From: an uncultured Parvularcula sp.
GTDB lineage: Bacteria > Pseudomonadota > Alphaproteobacteria > Caulobacterales > Parvularculaceae
Assembly (NCBI GenBank): GCA_937919225.1
Contig: CALFRH010000405.1
Coordinates: 1 to 63,957, forward strand
Direction: 5' to 3'
DNA length: 63,957 bases
Shown here in pieces: positions 55,868 through 63,957 of the stretch. Position numbers and translations under genes: made by a program. Numbering within the stretch: position 1 is the stretch's first letter; each line of letters opens with the position of its first letter. The notes beneath the pieces were generated by a model. That model saw only the letters and a program-made list of their open reading frames with translations, ran no database searches and was not told where the DNA came from.

Positions 55868-56965
55868 ATGGGGTTCAAATGCGGGATCGTGGGATTGCCC
55901 AATGTGGGCAAATCAACGCTGTTCAACGCGCTGACCAAAACCGCGGCGGCCCAGGCCGAAAACTACCCGTTTTGCACCATTGAACCCAATGTGGGGGATG
56001 TGGCGGTGCCCGAGGCGCGGCTCAAAAAGCTTGCCGAGATCGCCGGCAGCGCTGAAATCATCCCCTCACGGATTCAATTTGTCGATATTGCCGGCCTTGT
56101 CCGGGGCGCGTCAAAGGGTGAGGGCCTTGGCAACCAGTTCCTTGCCAATATCCGTGAGGTGGACGCCGTCGCCTATGTGCTGCGCTGTTTCGAAGATGGC
56201 GATGTCACCCATGTGGAGGGCCGCGTAGACCCCATCGCCGACTTCGAAACGGTGGAAACCGAGCTGATGCTAGCGGACCTTGAAAGTTTAGAGAAACGTC
56301 GCACGAACCTCGCTAAAAAGGCGATGGCCCAAGACAAAGAAGCAAAAGAGACTCTCGTTCTGGTCGACTTAGCACTGGAGCAATTGCAAGAGGGCAAGCC
56401 CGCCCGCGCCGCTGAGATCACTCCTGACCAAGACAAAGCGTGGAAGGGGCTACAGCTTCTCACCCAAAAGCCGGTCCTGTTCGTTGCCAATGTTGAGGAG
56501 GCCGCCGCCGACACCGGCAATGATCATTCCAAGAGCGTGGCTGCCCGCGCCGAGGACGAACACGCGGTGGCCGTCACCATCAGTGCCAAGATCGAAGCCG
56601 AACTTGCCACCCTGGACGATGACGAGGCCGCAGAGTTCCTCGCGGAATTGGGCCTTAAGGAGCCGGGTCTCAACCGCCTTATCCGGGCGGGGTATGATCT
56701 TCTCGGCTTACAAACCTACTTTACCGCTGGTCCGAAGGAGGCACGCGCTTGGACCACCCGCCGGGGGGCCACCGCGCCCGAGGCGGCAGGTGTCATCCAC
56801 ACCGACTTTGAGAAAGCCTTCATCCGGGCAGAAACCATCACCTATGACGACTATGTCGCCCTTGGCGGCGAACAAGGCGCCAAAGAGGCGGGCAAGCAGC
56901 GGATCGAGGGCAAGGACTATATTGTTCAGGACGGGGATGTCATGCATTTCCGTACCAGCGCCTAA
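55868..56965 (+). CDS. ychF: YchF/Ola1 family P-loop ATPase
   Basis: 365 residues: GLPNVGKST (P-loop near 8-16), [10 protein letters not shown], a middle coiled coil and a C-terminal TGS domain ending [11 protein letters not shown]. It is a ribosome-associated ATPase implicated in redox stress and translation control. Its TAA overlaps the rhomboid ATG by one base (TAATG). Confidence 0.95.
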   Translation: MGFKCGIVGLPNVGKSTLFNALTKTAAAQAENYPFCTIEPNVGDVAVPEARLKKLAEIAGSAEIIPSRIQFVDIAGLVRGASKGEGLGNQFLANIREVDAVAYVLRCFEDGDVTHVEGRVDPIADFETVETELMLADLESLEKRRTNLAKKAMAQDKEAKETLVLVDLALEQLQEGKPARAAEITPDQDKAWKGLQLLTQKPVLFVANVEEAAADTGNDHSKSVAARAEDEHAVAVTISAKIEAELATLDDDEAAEFLAELGLKEPGLNRLIRAGYDLLGLQTYFTAGPKEARAWTTRRGATAPEAAGVIHTDFEKAFIRAETITYDDYVALGGEQGAKEAGKQRIEGKDYIVQDGDVMHFRTSA

Positions 56966-57534
56966 TGGGCGTGCCTCTGGCGGCCGCGCCGCTCGCCTAC
57001 GCTCTTCTGGTCATCATTCCTGCGCTCAGCCTATACGGGCTGATGCGGGATCAGAGCTTTGTGGAAAGTGGGCTCTTTCACATGCGCGCCGTGACAGAAC
57101 GGGGCGAATGGTACCGGATGGTGACCCCCGCCTTTCTGCATGCGGATCTTGGGCACCTCGTCGTCAACATGATCACCTTCTTTTTCTTTGGCCCTGTGGT
57201 CGAAGCGATTTTTGGCACGTTTGGATTTTTTGTTATCTTCTTTGGGTCGCAGTTGGGGGCGCAAGCCTTCACCTATTGGCGCAAAAGGAACGATCTCGAC
57301 TACCGGGCCCTTGGGGCATCGGGCGCCGTGTCCGGCATCCTTTTTGCCTTTTGCACCGTGGCGCCCATGGAAATGCTCTACCTGTTCTTCGCCATTCCCA
57401 TTCCGGCCTTCCTGTTTGCGATTGGCTATGTGGCCTATTCGAGCTTTGCCATGAACGGGCCAGGCCGGGTCGCCCACGAAGCGCATCTGGGCGGCGCGGT
57501 CGCAGGGGCTGTGCTTGCCCTCTTGCTGGGGTAG
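56965..57534 (+). CDS. rhomboid family intramembrane serine protease
   Basis: 189 residues with six membrane segments. Catalytic Ser is in ALGASGAVSGI (GASG) and the His in HEAHLGGA. HLVVNM is the conserved His-rich helix. It cleaves membrane protein segments. Substrates are unknown. It is translationally coupled to ychF, a conserved neighbourhood in several alphaproteobacteria. Confidence 0.93.
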   Translation: MGVPLAAAPLAYALLVIIPALSLYGLMRDQSFVESGLFHMRAVTERGEWYRMVTPAFLHADLGHLVVNMITFFFFGPVVEAIFGTFGFFVIFFGSQLGAQAFTYWRKRNDLDYRALGASGAVSGILFAFCTVAPMEMLYLFFAIPIPAFLFAIGYVAYSSFAMNGPGRVAHEAHLGGAVAGAVLALLLG

Positions 57535-57588
57535 GCTCGGCTGCTCTAAGTGGCTTTGATCGCTTCGGGTTGTGTGGGTTGATGCCCA

Positions 57589-57719
57589 TGTCACCCCGGT
57601 TTTCGCCATCGGCGAAAGACCGGGGCCCATATTGTGGGGATGCCAACATTTTTTGCATCGACACCTCAATCCAAGCTTATGGATTCTGGAGATTTGCTAA
57701 CGCAATTTCCAGAATGACA
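57589..57719. repeat. 131-bp palindromic repeat after the rhomboid gene (copy D)
   Basis: Ends in TGTCACCCC and AGAATGACA and folds as two hairpins: CCCCGGTTTTCGCC-ATC-GGCGAAAGACCGGGG on the left, and ATTCTGGAGATTTGC-N4-GCAATTTCCAGAAT on the right. A CCCATA/TATGGAT pairing lies between. The two-hairpin layout matches copy B. Confidence 0.6.
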
Positions 57720-57744
57720 AGAACGAACGACGAAAGAGAACCCA

Positions 57745-59631
57745 ATGACCACCCGCCAAAGCCTCACCCAATCCGCCAGTGACAATAATGATGCCTTTTG
57801 GCTGGAGGAGGCAAAGCGGCTGGACTGGATCACCCCGCCCACAAAGGCCAGTGACGTCTCCTGGGATCCCGAAAACCTTCACATCAAGTGGTTTGATGAT
57901 GGTGTGCTGAATGTGTCAGTGAACTGTATTGATCGTCACCTTGCCACCCGCGGCGACCAAACCGCGATCATCTGGGAGGGGGATGATCCCACCGTCTCAC
58001 AGAACATTACGTATAGTGAGTTATACGATCAAGTTTGCCGAATGGCGAATGTGCTAAAGGCACGGGGCGTCAAAAAAGGCGATCGGGTCGTCATCTACAT
58101 GCCCATGGTGCCCGAGGCGGCCTACGCGATGCTCGCCTGCGCCCGCATTGGGGCCGTCCACTCGGTCGTATTTGGTGGGTTCAGCCCCGACGCCTTGGCC
58201 AGCCGGATCGACGATTGTGGCGCCACCGCCGTCATCACCGCCGATGAGGGGCGCCGCGGCGGCAAAGCCGTGCCGCTCAAGGCGAATGTGGATGCCGCCC
58301 TTGAAAAAGCCGCCGGCGTGCGCCTCGTACTTCTTGTTCAAGTGACCGGCGCCGACGTCGCGTTCGAAGCGGGCCGCGACCTTTGGTGGCACGAATGGCG
58401 GGATGAGATGGCCCCCGACTGCCCGCCTGAGCCCATGGCGGCAGAGGATCCCCTCTTCATTCTCTATACGTCTGGATCAACGGGGACCCCTAAGGGGGTG
58501 CTGCACACCTCCGGCGGGTACCTCACCTACGCCTCTTTCACCCATGACCATGTGTTCGGGTACAAGGACGGCGATGTTTATTGGTGCACCGCTGATGTGG
58601 GGTGGATCACAGGCCACAGCTACATCGTCTATGGACCGCTGGCCAATGGCGCGACAACCCTCATGTTCGAAGGGGTGCCCACCTACCCCGATGCGGGCCG
58701 CTGCTGGGACGTGGTCGATAAGCATAAGGTCAATATCTTCTACACTGCGCCGACGGCGATCCGGGCCCTGATGAGAGAAGGGGACGATTTCGTTACCCGT
58801 ACGGATCGGTCGTCTTTACGCCTTCTTGGCAGTGTGGGAGAACCCATCAACCCCGAGGCCTGGCGCTGGTACCATGAGGTGGTGGGCGAAAGCCGCTGCC
58901 CCATTGTCGATACCTGGTGGCAGACGGAGACCGGCGGTGTTCTTATCTCCGCGTGGCCGGATGATCCCATGACAAAACCCGGGGCGGCCACCAAACCCCT
59001 CCCCGGCATTAAGGCTGCCCTTGTGGACAATGACGGCAATGAACTGGAAGGCGCGACCGAGGGCAACCTTGTCCTTACTCAATCCTGGCCCGGACAAATG
59101 CGCACCGTCTATGGAGATCATGAGCGCTTCATCAACACCTATTTCACCACCTATCCGGGGCGCTACTTTACCGGTGACGGAGCCAAGCGGGATGAGGATG
59201 GGGATTATTGGATCACCGGCCGGGTCGATGATGTCCTCAACATCTCAGGCCACCGCATGGGTACAGCGGAAATTGAAAGCGCTCTTGTCTCTCACCCCTC
59301 GGTCGCCGAAGCCGCCGTCGTCGGCATGCCCCACGACATTAAGGGACAAGGCATCCATTGCTACGTCCTTCTCCAGGCGGATGCGAGCGACGACGGCTCC
59401 CTGTCTGATACTCTGCGCAAACATGTCCGTACAGAGATTGGTCCCGTGGCCACCCCGGACATTGTGCAGATCGCACCCGGCCTACCCAAAACGCGGTCAG
59501 GGAAAATCATGCGCCGCATTTTGCGCAAAATTGCCGAGGACGACACGGGCAGCTTAGGGGATACGTCCACCCTCGCCGATCCGTCGGTGGTGGATGCGCT
59601 CATTGAGGGGGCAAAGACGGCCCGAGCGTAG
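57745..59631 (+). CDS. acsA: acetyl-CoA synthetase
   Basis: 628 residues of the ANL superfamily. [14 protein letters not shown] is the AMP-binding core, [16 protein letters not shown] and TWWQTETGG are family signatures, and [15 protein letters not shown] carries the acetylation-sensitive Lys. It activates acetate to acetyl-CoA. Only the first 30 residues vary. Confidence 0.95.
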   Translation: MTTRQSLTQSASDNNDAFWLEEAKRLDWITPPTKASDVSWDPENLHIKWFDDGVLNVSVNCIDRHLATRGDQTAIIWEGDDPTVSQNITYSELYDQVCRMANVLKARGVKKGDRVVIYMPMVPEAAYAMLACARIGAVHSVVFGGFSPDALASRIDDCGATAVITADEGRRGGKAVPLKANVDAALEKAAGVRLVLLVQVTGADVAFEAGRDLWWHEWRDEMAPDCPPEPMAAEDPLFILYTSGSTGTPKGVLHTSGGYLTYASFTHDHVFGYKDGDVYWCTADVGWITGHSYIVYGPLANGATTLMFEGVPTYPDAGRCWDVVDKHKVNIFYTAPTAIRALMREGDDFVTRTDRSSLRLLGSVGEPINPEAWRWYHEVVGESRCPIVDTWWQTETGGVLISAWPDDPMTKPGAATKPLPGIKAALVDNDGNELEGATEGNLVLTQSWPGQMRTVYGDHERFINTYFTTYPGRYFTGDGAKRDEDGDYWITGRVDDVLNISGHRMGTAEIESALVSHPSVAEAAVVGMPHDIKGQGIHCYVLLQADASDDGSLSDTLRKHVRTEIGPVATPDIVQIAPGLPKTRSGKIMRRILRKIAEDDTGSLGDTSTLADPSVVDALIEGAKTARA

Positions 59632-59660
59632 TCTCGCAAACGCCGATCATTGGGAAGCGA

Positions 59661-60374
59661 TCATCCGGTGGCGCAGGAAGGGTCCTCTGGAGCATCGCTT
59701 TTTGAGAAGACGAACTCATCAAGCCACAGGATCAACGGCATAAGGGCCTGGTAACCCGCCATGGCCGCTTGAACGAACGCAGCTTCGTCCTTGGGGAAGG
59801 GGGCGACGCAGTCCTGCCACACCGCCAGAGACTTTCGGCAAGACAGCGCCCTCAATCGCTCGTCGGCCAGCGCAGGCGCAGGTGGTCGTTTTAATTCGGG
59901 ATCAGGGATACGGTATCCATTGGACTCAAGCACGCTGATGAGGTCGAGCAGCTGTAGACCGGCAGCGTCCGAAAGGACCCTTCGATATTGCTTAAGATCT
60001 TGCTTAGAGAAACCAATGATCCCAGTACCGAAGGTCATTCGGTCAGCGTCTAAGGAAAAATGCCAACACCCTCGCTTCGTTAAATCCGCCTCCCCCCCAA
60101 ACGACGCCCTCAGATGAACATTGTAAGGCGTTTTATCCTTCGCAAAGCGCAAGTCCCGATTGATCCGATAAGTCTTGTAGCGCACCGGATTCCCAACCAC
60201 ATTGCTGAGCGCGCTGGAGAGGGCATCGCAGACCCTCTCACCAGGATCCTTCAATAGCTCTGTGTACTTCTGACGATGATCGTCGAACCACCCCTTATTA
60301 TTGTTCTTAGCCAAAGCGCGCAAAAATGACTGGGCACCGAGGGGAAAGCGTTCGTCTGATCGAAAACGTGTCAT
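59661..60374 (-). CDS. DUF2461 family protein
   Basis: 237 residues with NNNKGWFDDHRQKY, RINRDLRFAKDKTPYNVH and WHFSLDADRMTFGTGI, the hallmarks of the TIGR02453/DUF2461 family. The role of this family is unknown. The ATG at 60374 overlaps the upstream stop TGA (ATGA). A longer reading to 60413 is rejected. Third gene of a MAPEG - unknown - DUF2461 coupled run. Confidence 0.88.
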   Translation of the reverse strand: MTRFRSDERFPLGAQSFLRALAKNNNKGWFDDHRQKYTELLKDPGERVCDALSSALSNVVGNPVRYKTYRINRDLRFAKDKTPYNVHLRASFGGEADLTKRGCWHFSLDADRMTFGTGIIGFSKQDLKQYRRVLSDAAGLQLLDLISVLESNGYRIPDPELKRPPAPALADERLRALSCRKSLAVWQDCVAPFPKDEAAFVQAAMAGYQALMPLILWLDEFVFSKSDAPEDPSCATG

Positions 60375-60733
60375 TTGCCCCCTCCGCCTGTCACCCCGTG
60401 GATTTCGCGGCATTTATCCAAACAAAAAAGCGTAAGAGGCATCCATTCGTCTACATCCCCGATGCCCGCAACAATCCAATCCTTCATCGGGGGTTTCGTT
60501 TTGAACGGAGCCAGATGTTGCCAATCCCGAAGGCCTAGCGTCGCGGGATCGATTTCCCGTCCAATACGTCCCCCCAACCCCACTCGCCCCCCTTTGGTAG
60601 AGAAAAAGACGAAAACCTTGCTGCGGTAGGTCAATGCGTCTGCGGACATCATCTTCCCAGGCCGGACATCGGAATGCTGACTTAATAGATCCGTTTTTAT
60701 CCTTATCCATGCCTCTTCTTCTAACGGCTTCAC
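60371..60733 (-). CDS. small protein of unknown function (TfoX/YjbR-like)
   Basis: 120 residues. The KMMSADALTYRSKVF..STKGGRVGLGGRIG segment resembles the start of TfoX-N or YjbR-type domains, but the match is weak. The later segment contains FKTKPPMKDWIVAGI. GTG at 60733 overlaps the MAPEG stop (GTGA). An alternative frame over the same bases (60414-60836) lacks these features and was rejected. Function unknown. Confidence 0.6.
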   Translation of the reverse strand: MKPLEEEAWIRIKTDLLSQHSDVRPGKMMSADALTYRSKVFVFFSTKGGRVGLGGRIGREIDPATLGLRDWQHLAPFKTKPPMKDWIVAGIGDVDEWMPLTLFCLDKCREIHGVTGGGGK

Positions 60734-61128
60734 GATAATCCCCCAAGGAGCAATGCGTAGAGGGAGAGACCCACAAGCACCAGCCAAGTGCCCATCGCGC
60801 CGATCGCTCGCGCGATCTTTCTCCAAAATTTGTCATCGCCCCGTTTCAGAGAGATCGCGTGCGCGCAGCGGGAGAAAACCAATGCGCTGCCCGCACTATG
60901 AAGTGCCATATGAGCCGCCCCCGAAAGCTCAAGTAACGCCATCGCTAAAATGATAAAGGGCGCATACTCAATGAAATTTCCAAACGCCCGGATCCGGGTG
61001 TAAAGATCAAGGTCCCCTGCATCTCCCCAAGGGGCATTCAAAGCCGCCCTCCTCATCGGGACACGAATGGACAAAAGAGCCATCAACAACCCCAAGAGCC
61101 CAGCATAAAATAGGGTAATGTGAACCAT
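60730..61128 (-). CDS. MAPEG family membrane protein
   Basis: 132 residues with about four hydrophobic helices. LTRIRAFGNF-like spacing is seen as LYTRIRAFGNFIEYAPFIIL, followed by LVFSRCAHAISL. MAPEG enzymes act on glutathione and lipid mediators, but the bacterial role is unknown. GAGGGGAT precedes the ATG at 61128. First gene of the coupled run. Confidence 0.85.
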   Translation of the reverse strand: MVHITLFYAGLLGLLMALLSIRVPMRRAALNAPWGDAGDLDLYTRIRAFGNFIEYAPFIILAMALLELSGAAHMALHSAGSALVFSRCAHAISLKRGDDKFWRKIARAIGAMGTWLVLVGLSLYALLLGGLS

Positions 61129-61158
61129 CAGATCCCCTCTCAATCTGTTGTATAGGAA

Positions 61159-61920
61159 TTAATCGCGCTGCCGATCATAGATCCGCCCATCAAATACCAA
61201 CGTCTTTTCGCCATCGCCCGGCCAGAAAAAGGCGGTGTGGTTCGTATTGGCCCCGGATCTGGATTGAATCGTAAGGCGACACCCCTCCCACCGATAAGAG
61301 GCCTGAAAATCCCGACCTTGCGTACCGATGATACGGCCGTCGCTGCTCGTGTCCGTTGAGAATCCGGTTCGCGCCCTGTTGGTTACCGTGCCTTTCCGAG
61401 AGAAGGTCAGTACACTTTCACTTGCGAAATTGATCTCCCCGGTTCGCATATTACGGTTGCCGGCACTGCCAACAGTTCGCGCGCGATATTGTCCTTCTAG
61501 TGTCTGATTGCTCTTTGCACAGGTGACAGGTTTCAGCTCAACTCCATTGAGAAGATATCCATGCGTGGTTTTCTCATAGACTTGGCGTTGATGAGCCCCC
61601 CGGCGATGTGGCCATATCACGGCGAGTTGGCGACCATCACGCGACCACCGCCCCACATGGCGGGCGGGGGTTTGTTGGATCTGATCTTCGCTGAGGGAAA
61701 GCGCGCCCCCTGCGGGAATGAGCGAAAGGGCCCGCCCCTGCGGCAACAGAAGTAGGTCATAGCGCGAGAATCCTGATCCGCCGACAGCCATCATGGCCGG
61801 GTTGTACTTTATACCAACATAAAGTTCAGGAGGGGGGTTCGCCGCCCCCTGACAGGAAACAGCGAAGAAGGCCCACGCAAGCAGGCCTGCTTTTAGCAAC
61901 AACATCCCTCGGTCACGCAT
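61159..61920 (-). CDS. putative secreted/lipoprotein of unknown function
   Basis: 253 residues. Signal-like MLLLKAGLLAWAFFAVSC ends at a Cys that fits a weak lipobox (AVSC), so lipid attachment is possible but not certain. The body is beta-rich (NFASESVLTFSRKG, SYRWEGCRLTIQSRSG), similar to small lipocalin-like or META domains, but no family was assigned. Divergent from a TetR gene with a shared palindromic site, which suggests TetR control. AAAGGA lies upstream. Confidence 0.6.
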   Translation of the reverse strand: MRDRGMLLLKAGLLAWAFFAVSCQGAANPPPELYVGIKYNPAMMAVGGSGFSRYDLLLLPQGRALSLIPAGGALSLSEDQIQQTPARHVGRWSRDGRQLAVIWPHRRGAHQRQVYEKTTHGYLLNGVELKPVTCAKSNQTLEGQYRARTVGSAGNRNMRTGEINFASESVLTFSRKGTVTNRARTGFSTDTSSDGRIIGTQGRDFQASYRWEGCRLTIQSRSGANTNHTAFFWPGDGEKTLVFDGRIYDRQRD

Positions 61921-61958
61921 ATTGGTTTTCCTTTCGGCTTGCCGACGCTGCCGAAAAA

Positions 61959-61980
61959 ATATATGTTAGTCAACATATAT
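61959..61980. promoter_or_regulatory. 22-bp operator palindrome between lipoprotein and tetR genes
   Basis: ATATATGTT-AGTC-AACATATAT, perfect 9-bp arms. It lies 38 bp from the lipoprotein start and 16 bp before the TetR start, so one bound dimer could block both divergent promoters. No other dyad of this quality is in the intergenic region. Confidence 0.7.
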
Positions 61981-61996
61981 AAATGGAGCCGCCCAT

Positions 61997-62575
61997 TTGC
62001 GACTGACCCAAGACAATAAGCGAGAAATTACTGAGAGAATTCGCCACGGCGCGGCCATCGCGTTTCGGGAGCTTGGGTATGAGGGGGTCAGCCTTGACGA
62101 ATTGATGAAACGGAGCGGGCTCACCCGCGGTACATTTTATGCGCACTACAAATCAAAGCGCGCTCTGTTCGAGGACGTGGCACGCCACGAGCATCCCTTA
62201 TTGGCTATGCTCATCCGTCGCCCCGGCAAAACAGCTCACCAACTCAAGATCCAACTGCTGGAGATCTTCGAAGGCTATCTGAACCCGGATAATCTTGAAA
62301 AGGTTTTCGTGGGATGCTCGTTAGCAGCGCTCACCGGCGATGTGACCCGCGCCCCGGAGGCGGTGAAAATTGCCCATGGCGCCGCCTTCGACGATATTTT
62401 GGAGGAAATGGCCCGGGGTCAGTCCTGCACAACCGCTGAGCTTGTGCCCGCTCTCATCCTGGCCAGCGGCGCTATCTGGTCAGCCCAGGCTGTATCCGAC
62501 AAACAGCAGAAGGCGACAATCCTCAAGACGAGTTGGGCATCATTTCGTAAGCAGATAAAATCGATTCTCGCCTAA
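61997..62575 (+). CDS. TetR/AcrR family transcriptional regulator
   Basis: 192 residues with the N-terminal HTH (SGLTRGTFYAHYKSK near 43-57) and a C-terminal helical ligand domain (TetR_C-like: NLEKVFVGCSLAALTG). It probably represses itself and the divergent gene through the palindrome at 61959-61980. The TTG start is unusual, and no better one lies in frame before the HTH. The ligand is unknown. Confidence 0.85.
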   Translation: MRLTQDNKREITERIRHGAAIAFRELGYEGVSLDELMKRSGLTRGTFYAHYKSKRALFEDVARHEHPLLAMLIRRPGKTAHQLKIQLLEIFEGYLNPDNLEKVFVGCSLAALTGDVTRAPEAVKIAHGAAFDDILEEMARGQSCTTAELVPALILASGAIWSAQAVSDKQQKATILKTSWASFRKQIKSILA

Positions 62576-62596
62576 GCGAGCGTTTTCACAAAACCC

Positions 62597-63271
62597 TCAT
62601 AACACCGACATGATCCCTGAGAGCGGTTTTTTCTTCAGCGCATGAAGGGGCACGGTGGCGTCTTCAGCCGGGTAACCGACCACTAACAGAACAAATGCTT
62701 TCTCCGTATCGGGACGGCCGCAAACCTCGTTTAGGAAGGTCATCGGATTAGGTGTATGGGTCAGCGTCGCAAGGCCAGCATGGTGCAAGGCGGTGATCAG
62801 CATGCCGGTGGCGATGCCTACCGACTCCGAGATATAATAATTCTTCCGTGCTTCCCCTTCTTCAGGGCCGCCCCGCCGCTGGGCGAAAATGGCGATTAGC
62901 CAAGGCGCAATTTCAAGATAGGGTTTGTCCGCGTCCGTCCCTAAGGGCGATAGGGCATCAAGCCACTCATCGCTCGCCCGCCCCTCGTAAAAGGCACGCT
63001 CTTCCGCCTCCGCCCGCTCCCGGATCTGGCGCTTTACTGCCGCGCTTTTGATGGCCGCAAAGTGCCAGGGCTGGTGGTTGGCGCCGTTGGGAGCCGTGCC
63101 AGCCGCAGCGATGCAGGTTTCAATCAACGTCTGAGGCACAGGACGGTCGGAGAACGCTCGGATCGTGTGGCGGCGCTTAATCTCATCGTAAAAGTCCTGC
63201 GCCCGCGCCAGCATTTCGTCAGAGGGGTACTCAATAAAGTCATCGAGCGGTTGGTTATCATGATCTTTCAT
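62597..63271 (-). CDS. nitroreductase family flavoprotein (IYD-like)
   Basis: 224 residues of the FMN-dependent nitroreductase fold. [15 protein letters not shown] and [18 protein letters not shown] are FMN-contacting, and [17 protein letters not shown] is in the C-terminal half. It resembles iodotyrosine-deiodinase-like and BluB-like members, with a typical 25-residue N-terminal extension. The substrate is unknown. It is convergent with the TetR gene, with stops 21 bp apart. Confidence 0.88.
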   Translation of the reverse strand: MKDHDNQPLDDFIEYPSDEMLARAQDFYDEIKRRHTIRAFSDRPVPQTLIETCIAAAGTAPNGANHQPWHFAAIKSAAVKRQIRERAEAEERAFYEGRASDEWLDALSPLGTDADKPYLEIAPWLIAIFAQRRGGPEEGEARKNYYISESVGIATGMLITALHHAGLATLTHTPNPMTFLNEVCGRPDTEKAFVLLVVGYPAEDATVPLHALKKKPLSGIMSVL

Positions 63272-63411
63272 GGAGCCTTCGCCAGTTTAGAACGCCACCT
63301 AGGAAGCCAGACGGCGGATCGAGCAACAATAGCGTCATCGAGCGGACCGCAGGGAACGTCTTACCCAAGCGCAGGACCTGGCGTCTTGCGAGGAATCGAT
63401 AACCCTTCGTC

Positions 63412-63432
63412 CACCACGGCTTGTCCGTGGTG
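63412..63432. repeat. CCACGG-N5-CCGTGG hairpin, first copy
   Basis: CACCACGG-CTTGT-CCGTGGTG: perfect 8-bp stem with a 5-nt loop. The core is shared with the second hairpin 36 bp away, and a half-copy (CACCACGGCTTAT) is near 28449. Confidence 0.6.
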
Positions 63433-63468
63433 TCTACTGGACAGGGAAACCGCCCCCACCCCGATGGA

Positions 63469-63489
63469 TGCCACGGATAAACCGTGGCA
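63469..63489. repeat. CCACGG-N5-CCGTGG hairpin, second copy
   Basis: TGCCACGG-ATAAA-CCGTGGCA: perfect 8-bp stem, 5-nt loop, same CCACGG/CCGTGG core as the copy at 63412-63432. Confidence 0.6.
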
Positions 63490-63522
63490 AACGCTTGATT
63501 TTATGTAAATCTCCGCGAGCCC

Positions 63523-63621
63523 CTAAAATCGCTCCACAGGAGCGATTTTTTCCCCTGCGGCGAACCGGTCCGAAACCAAGGCGCACCCATGGAGATCTAA
63601 GAGCGAAGATCGGCGGATCAT
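63523..63621 (-). CDS. candidate 32-aa repeated small protein, copy 1
   Basis: 32-codon ORF (ATG 63621, TAG 63523) beginning MIRRSSLLDLHGCALVSD and ending GEKIAPVERF. Its last codons form an 11-bp perfect hairpin that also looks like a terminator. AGGCGC precedes the ATG. The paralogous copy in the next repeat differs at four positions inside the ORF, three of them synonymous, which favours real coding but from few sites. It may instead be a non-coding repeat. Confidence 0.35.
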   Translation of the reverse strand: MIRRSSLLDLHGCALVSDRFAAGEKIAPVERF

Positions 63622-63882
63622 GCGCCTAAAATAAAATGAAAACGGTTTTTCTACGCCCCCTGCCGGGGGCCTTCTCGACCTAAAATCGCTCCACAGGAGC
63701 GATTTTTTCGCCTGCGGCGAACCGGTCCGAAACCAAGGCGCAGCCAAGGAGATCTAAGAGCGAAGATCGACGGATCATGCGCCTAAAATAAAATGAAAAC
63801 GGTTTTGCTATGCCCCCTGCCGGGGGCCTTCTCGACCTAAAATCGCTCCACAGGAGCGATTTTTCTGCCTGCGGCAGACCGG
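63525..63882. repeat. 157-bp tandem repeat beside tRNA-Val (two full copies and a partial third)
   Basis: Unit starts AAAATCGCTCC at 63525, 63682 and 63839, exact 157-bp spacing. Copies 1 and 2 differ at only a handful of bases. Copy 3 keeps about 40 bp before the tRNA begins. Each has a terminator-like AAAATCGCTCC-ACA-GGAGCGATTTT hairpin, and the full copies have a second hairpin GCCCCC-TGCC-GGGGGC. The hairpin is flanked by A and T runs and could act on either strand. Confidence 0.9.
63680..63778 (-). CDS. candidate 32-aa repeated small protein, copy 2
   Basis: Same ORF in the second repeat (ATG 63778, TAG 63680). It starts MIRRSSLLDLLGCALVSD and ends GEKIAPVERF. One residue differs from copy 1 (Leu for His at position 11). 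The third, partial repeat reads ...AAGRKIAPVERF to its own TAG at 63839-63837, so the C-terminal 11 or so codons are retained in all three. Confidence 0.35.
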   Translation of the reverse strand: MIRRSSLLDLLGCALVSDRFAAGEKIAPVERF

Positions 63883-63890
63883 TCTCGAAG

Positions 63891-63957
63891 TGGTGGGCGT
63901 ACCAAGGATCGAACTTGTGACCCCTTCGATGTCAACGAAGTGCTCTACCGCTGAGCT
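63891..63957 (-). tRNA. tRNA-Val (anticodon GAC), 5' end cut by the window
   Basis: Minus strand: AGCTCAGCGGTAGAGC D-arm, anticodon arm CTTCG-TTGACAT-CGAAG giving GAC, T-loop TTCGATCC, acceptor 3' strand TACGCCC, A, and encoded CCA (63893-63891). Only about 8 nt of the 5' acceptor side lie beyond the window. The tandem repeat begins immediately downstream. Confidence 0.92.

Larger units (their letters stand above)
63272..63522. other. gene-free interval before the tandem repeats
   Basis: No protein gene is supported. The stretch contains two related hairpins (63412-63432 and 63469-63489). Short overlapping open frames are shadows. Confidence 0.4.

Noticed and set aside
60414-60836. 140-residue ORF overlapping the TfoX-like gene in another frame
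   Set aside because: It has no family features and lacks the GTGA/ATGA coupling shown by the chosen frame.
63525-63882. CRISPR array
   Set aside because: Units are 157 bp and nearly identical throughout, with no short repeat/unique spacer pattern and no cas gene in the window.

Overview
The window looks like a chromosome segment of a flagellated alphaproteobacterium, probably near the Parvularcula/Hyphomonas/Caulobacter branches. The evidence is the combination of GcrA, AddAB in place of RecBCD, MmcB, the AmgK-MurU recycling pair, DUF6468/MotE/FliL/DUF1217 flagellar genes, a Coq7 hydroxylase, a DsbB of alphaproteobacterial type and a cyanide-insensitive bd oxidase. No integrase, transposase, phage gene or CRISPR array was seen. 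The assignment is by protein recognition alone and no database was searched.

Layout. 0.2-7.1 kb: tRNA-Leu(CAG), a four-repeat DUF1217 protein, an AI-2E family permease, the divergent oxyR/ahpC-ahpD peroxide locus and an unknown 340-residue protein. 7.3-13.0 kb: two divergent flagellar operons, fliL-DUF6468-motE on the minus strand and fliF-fliN-fliP-fliG on the plus strand, with a near-consensus sigma-54 promoter before fliF. 13.0-16.1 kb: gcrA with a perfect DnaA box upstream, an ABC-2 permease, hslO and trxA. 16.2-25.1 kb: a tightly coupled operon tsaE-amgK-murU-addB-addA. Its addB carries one in-frame amber codon. 25.2-35.2 kb: ferredoxin, a TonB-like secreted protein, mmcB, a HAD phosphatase, a glycine-zipper protein, the K+-independent H+-pyrophosphatase hppA, a GbsR-type regulator with cydAB of the CIO type, and soluble ppa.

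35.4-50.4 kb: a hybrid histidine kinase followed by two convergent operons for a decorated glycan. The plus operon has an FkbM methyltransferase, a glycosyltransferase with a damaged 5' end, a methyltransferase with an unknown N-terminal half, and a membrane acyltransferase. The minus operon has a paralogous glycosyltransferase, a sulfotransferase, gmd, rmd and a 1031-residue Stf0-GT2-GT4 fusion. Together they predict GDP-D-rhamnose supply and a sulfated, methylated, acylated glycan. No flippase, polymerase or export ABC system is present. 50.6-63.3 kb: tRNA-Leu(CAA), then mostly housekeeping genes: exoD-like, dsbB, coq7, rplY, pth, ychF, rhomboid, acsA, a three-gene stop/start-coupled operon, a TetR/lipoprotein divergent pair with a perfect operator-like palindrome, and a nitroreductase.

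63.3-63.96 kb: a gene-free zone next to tRNA-Val(GAC). It holds two palindromic hairpins and a 157-bp tandem repeat. Each full repeat carries a 32-codon ORF whose last codons form a terminator-like hairpin, and three of the four differences between the two copies inside the ORF are synonymous. This repeat and the glycan locus are the most likely places for undescribed biology.
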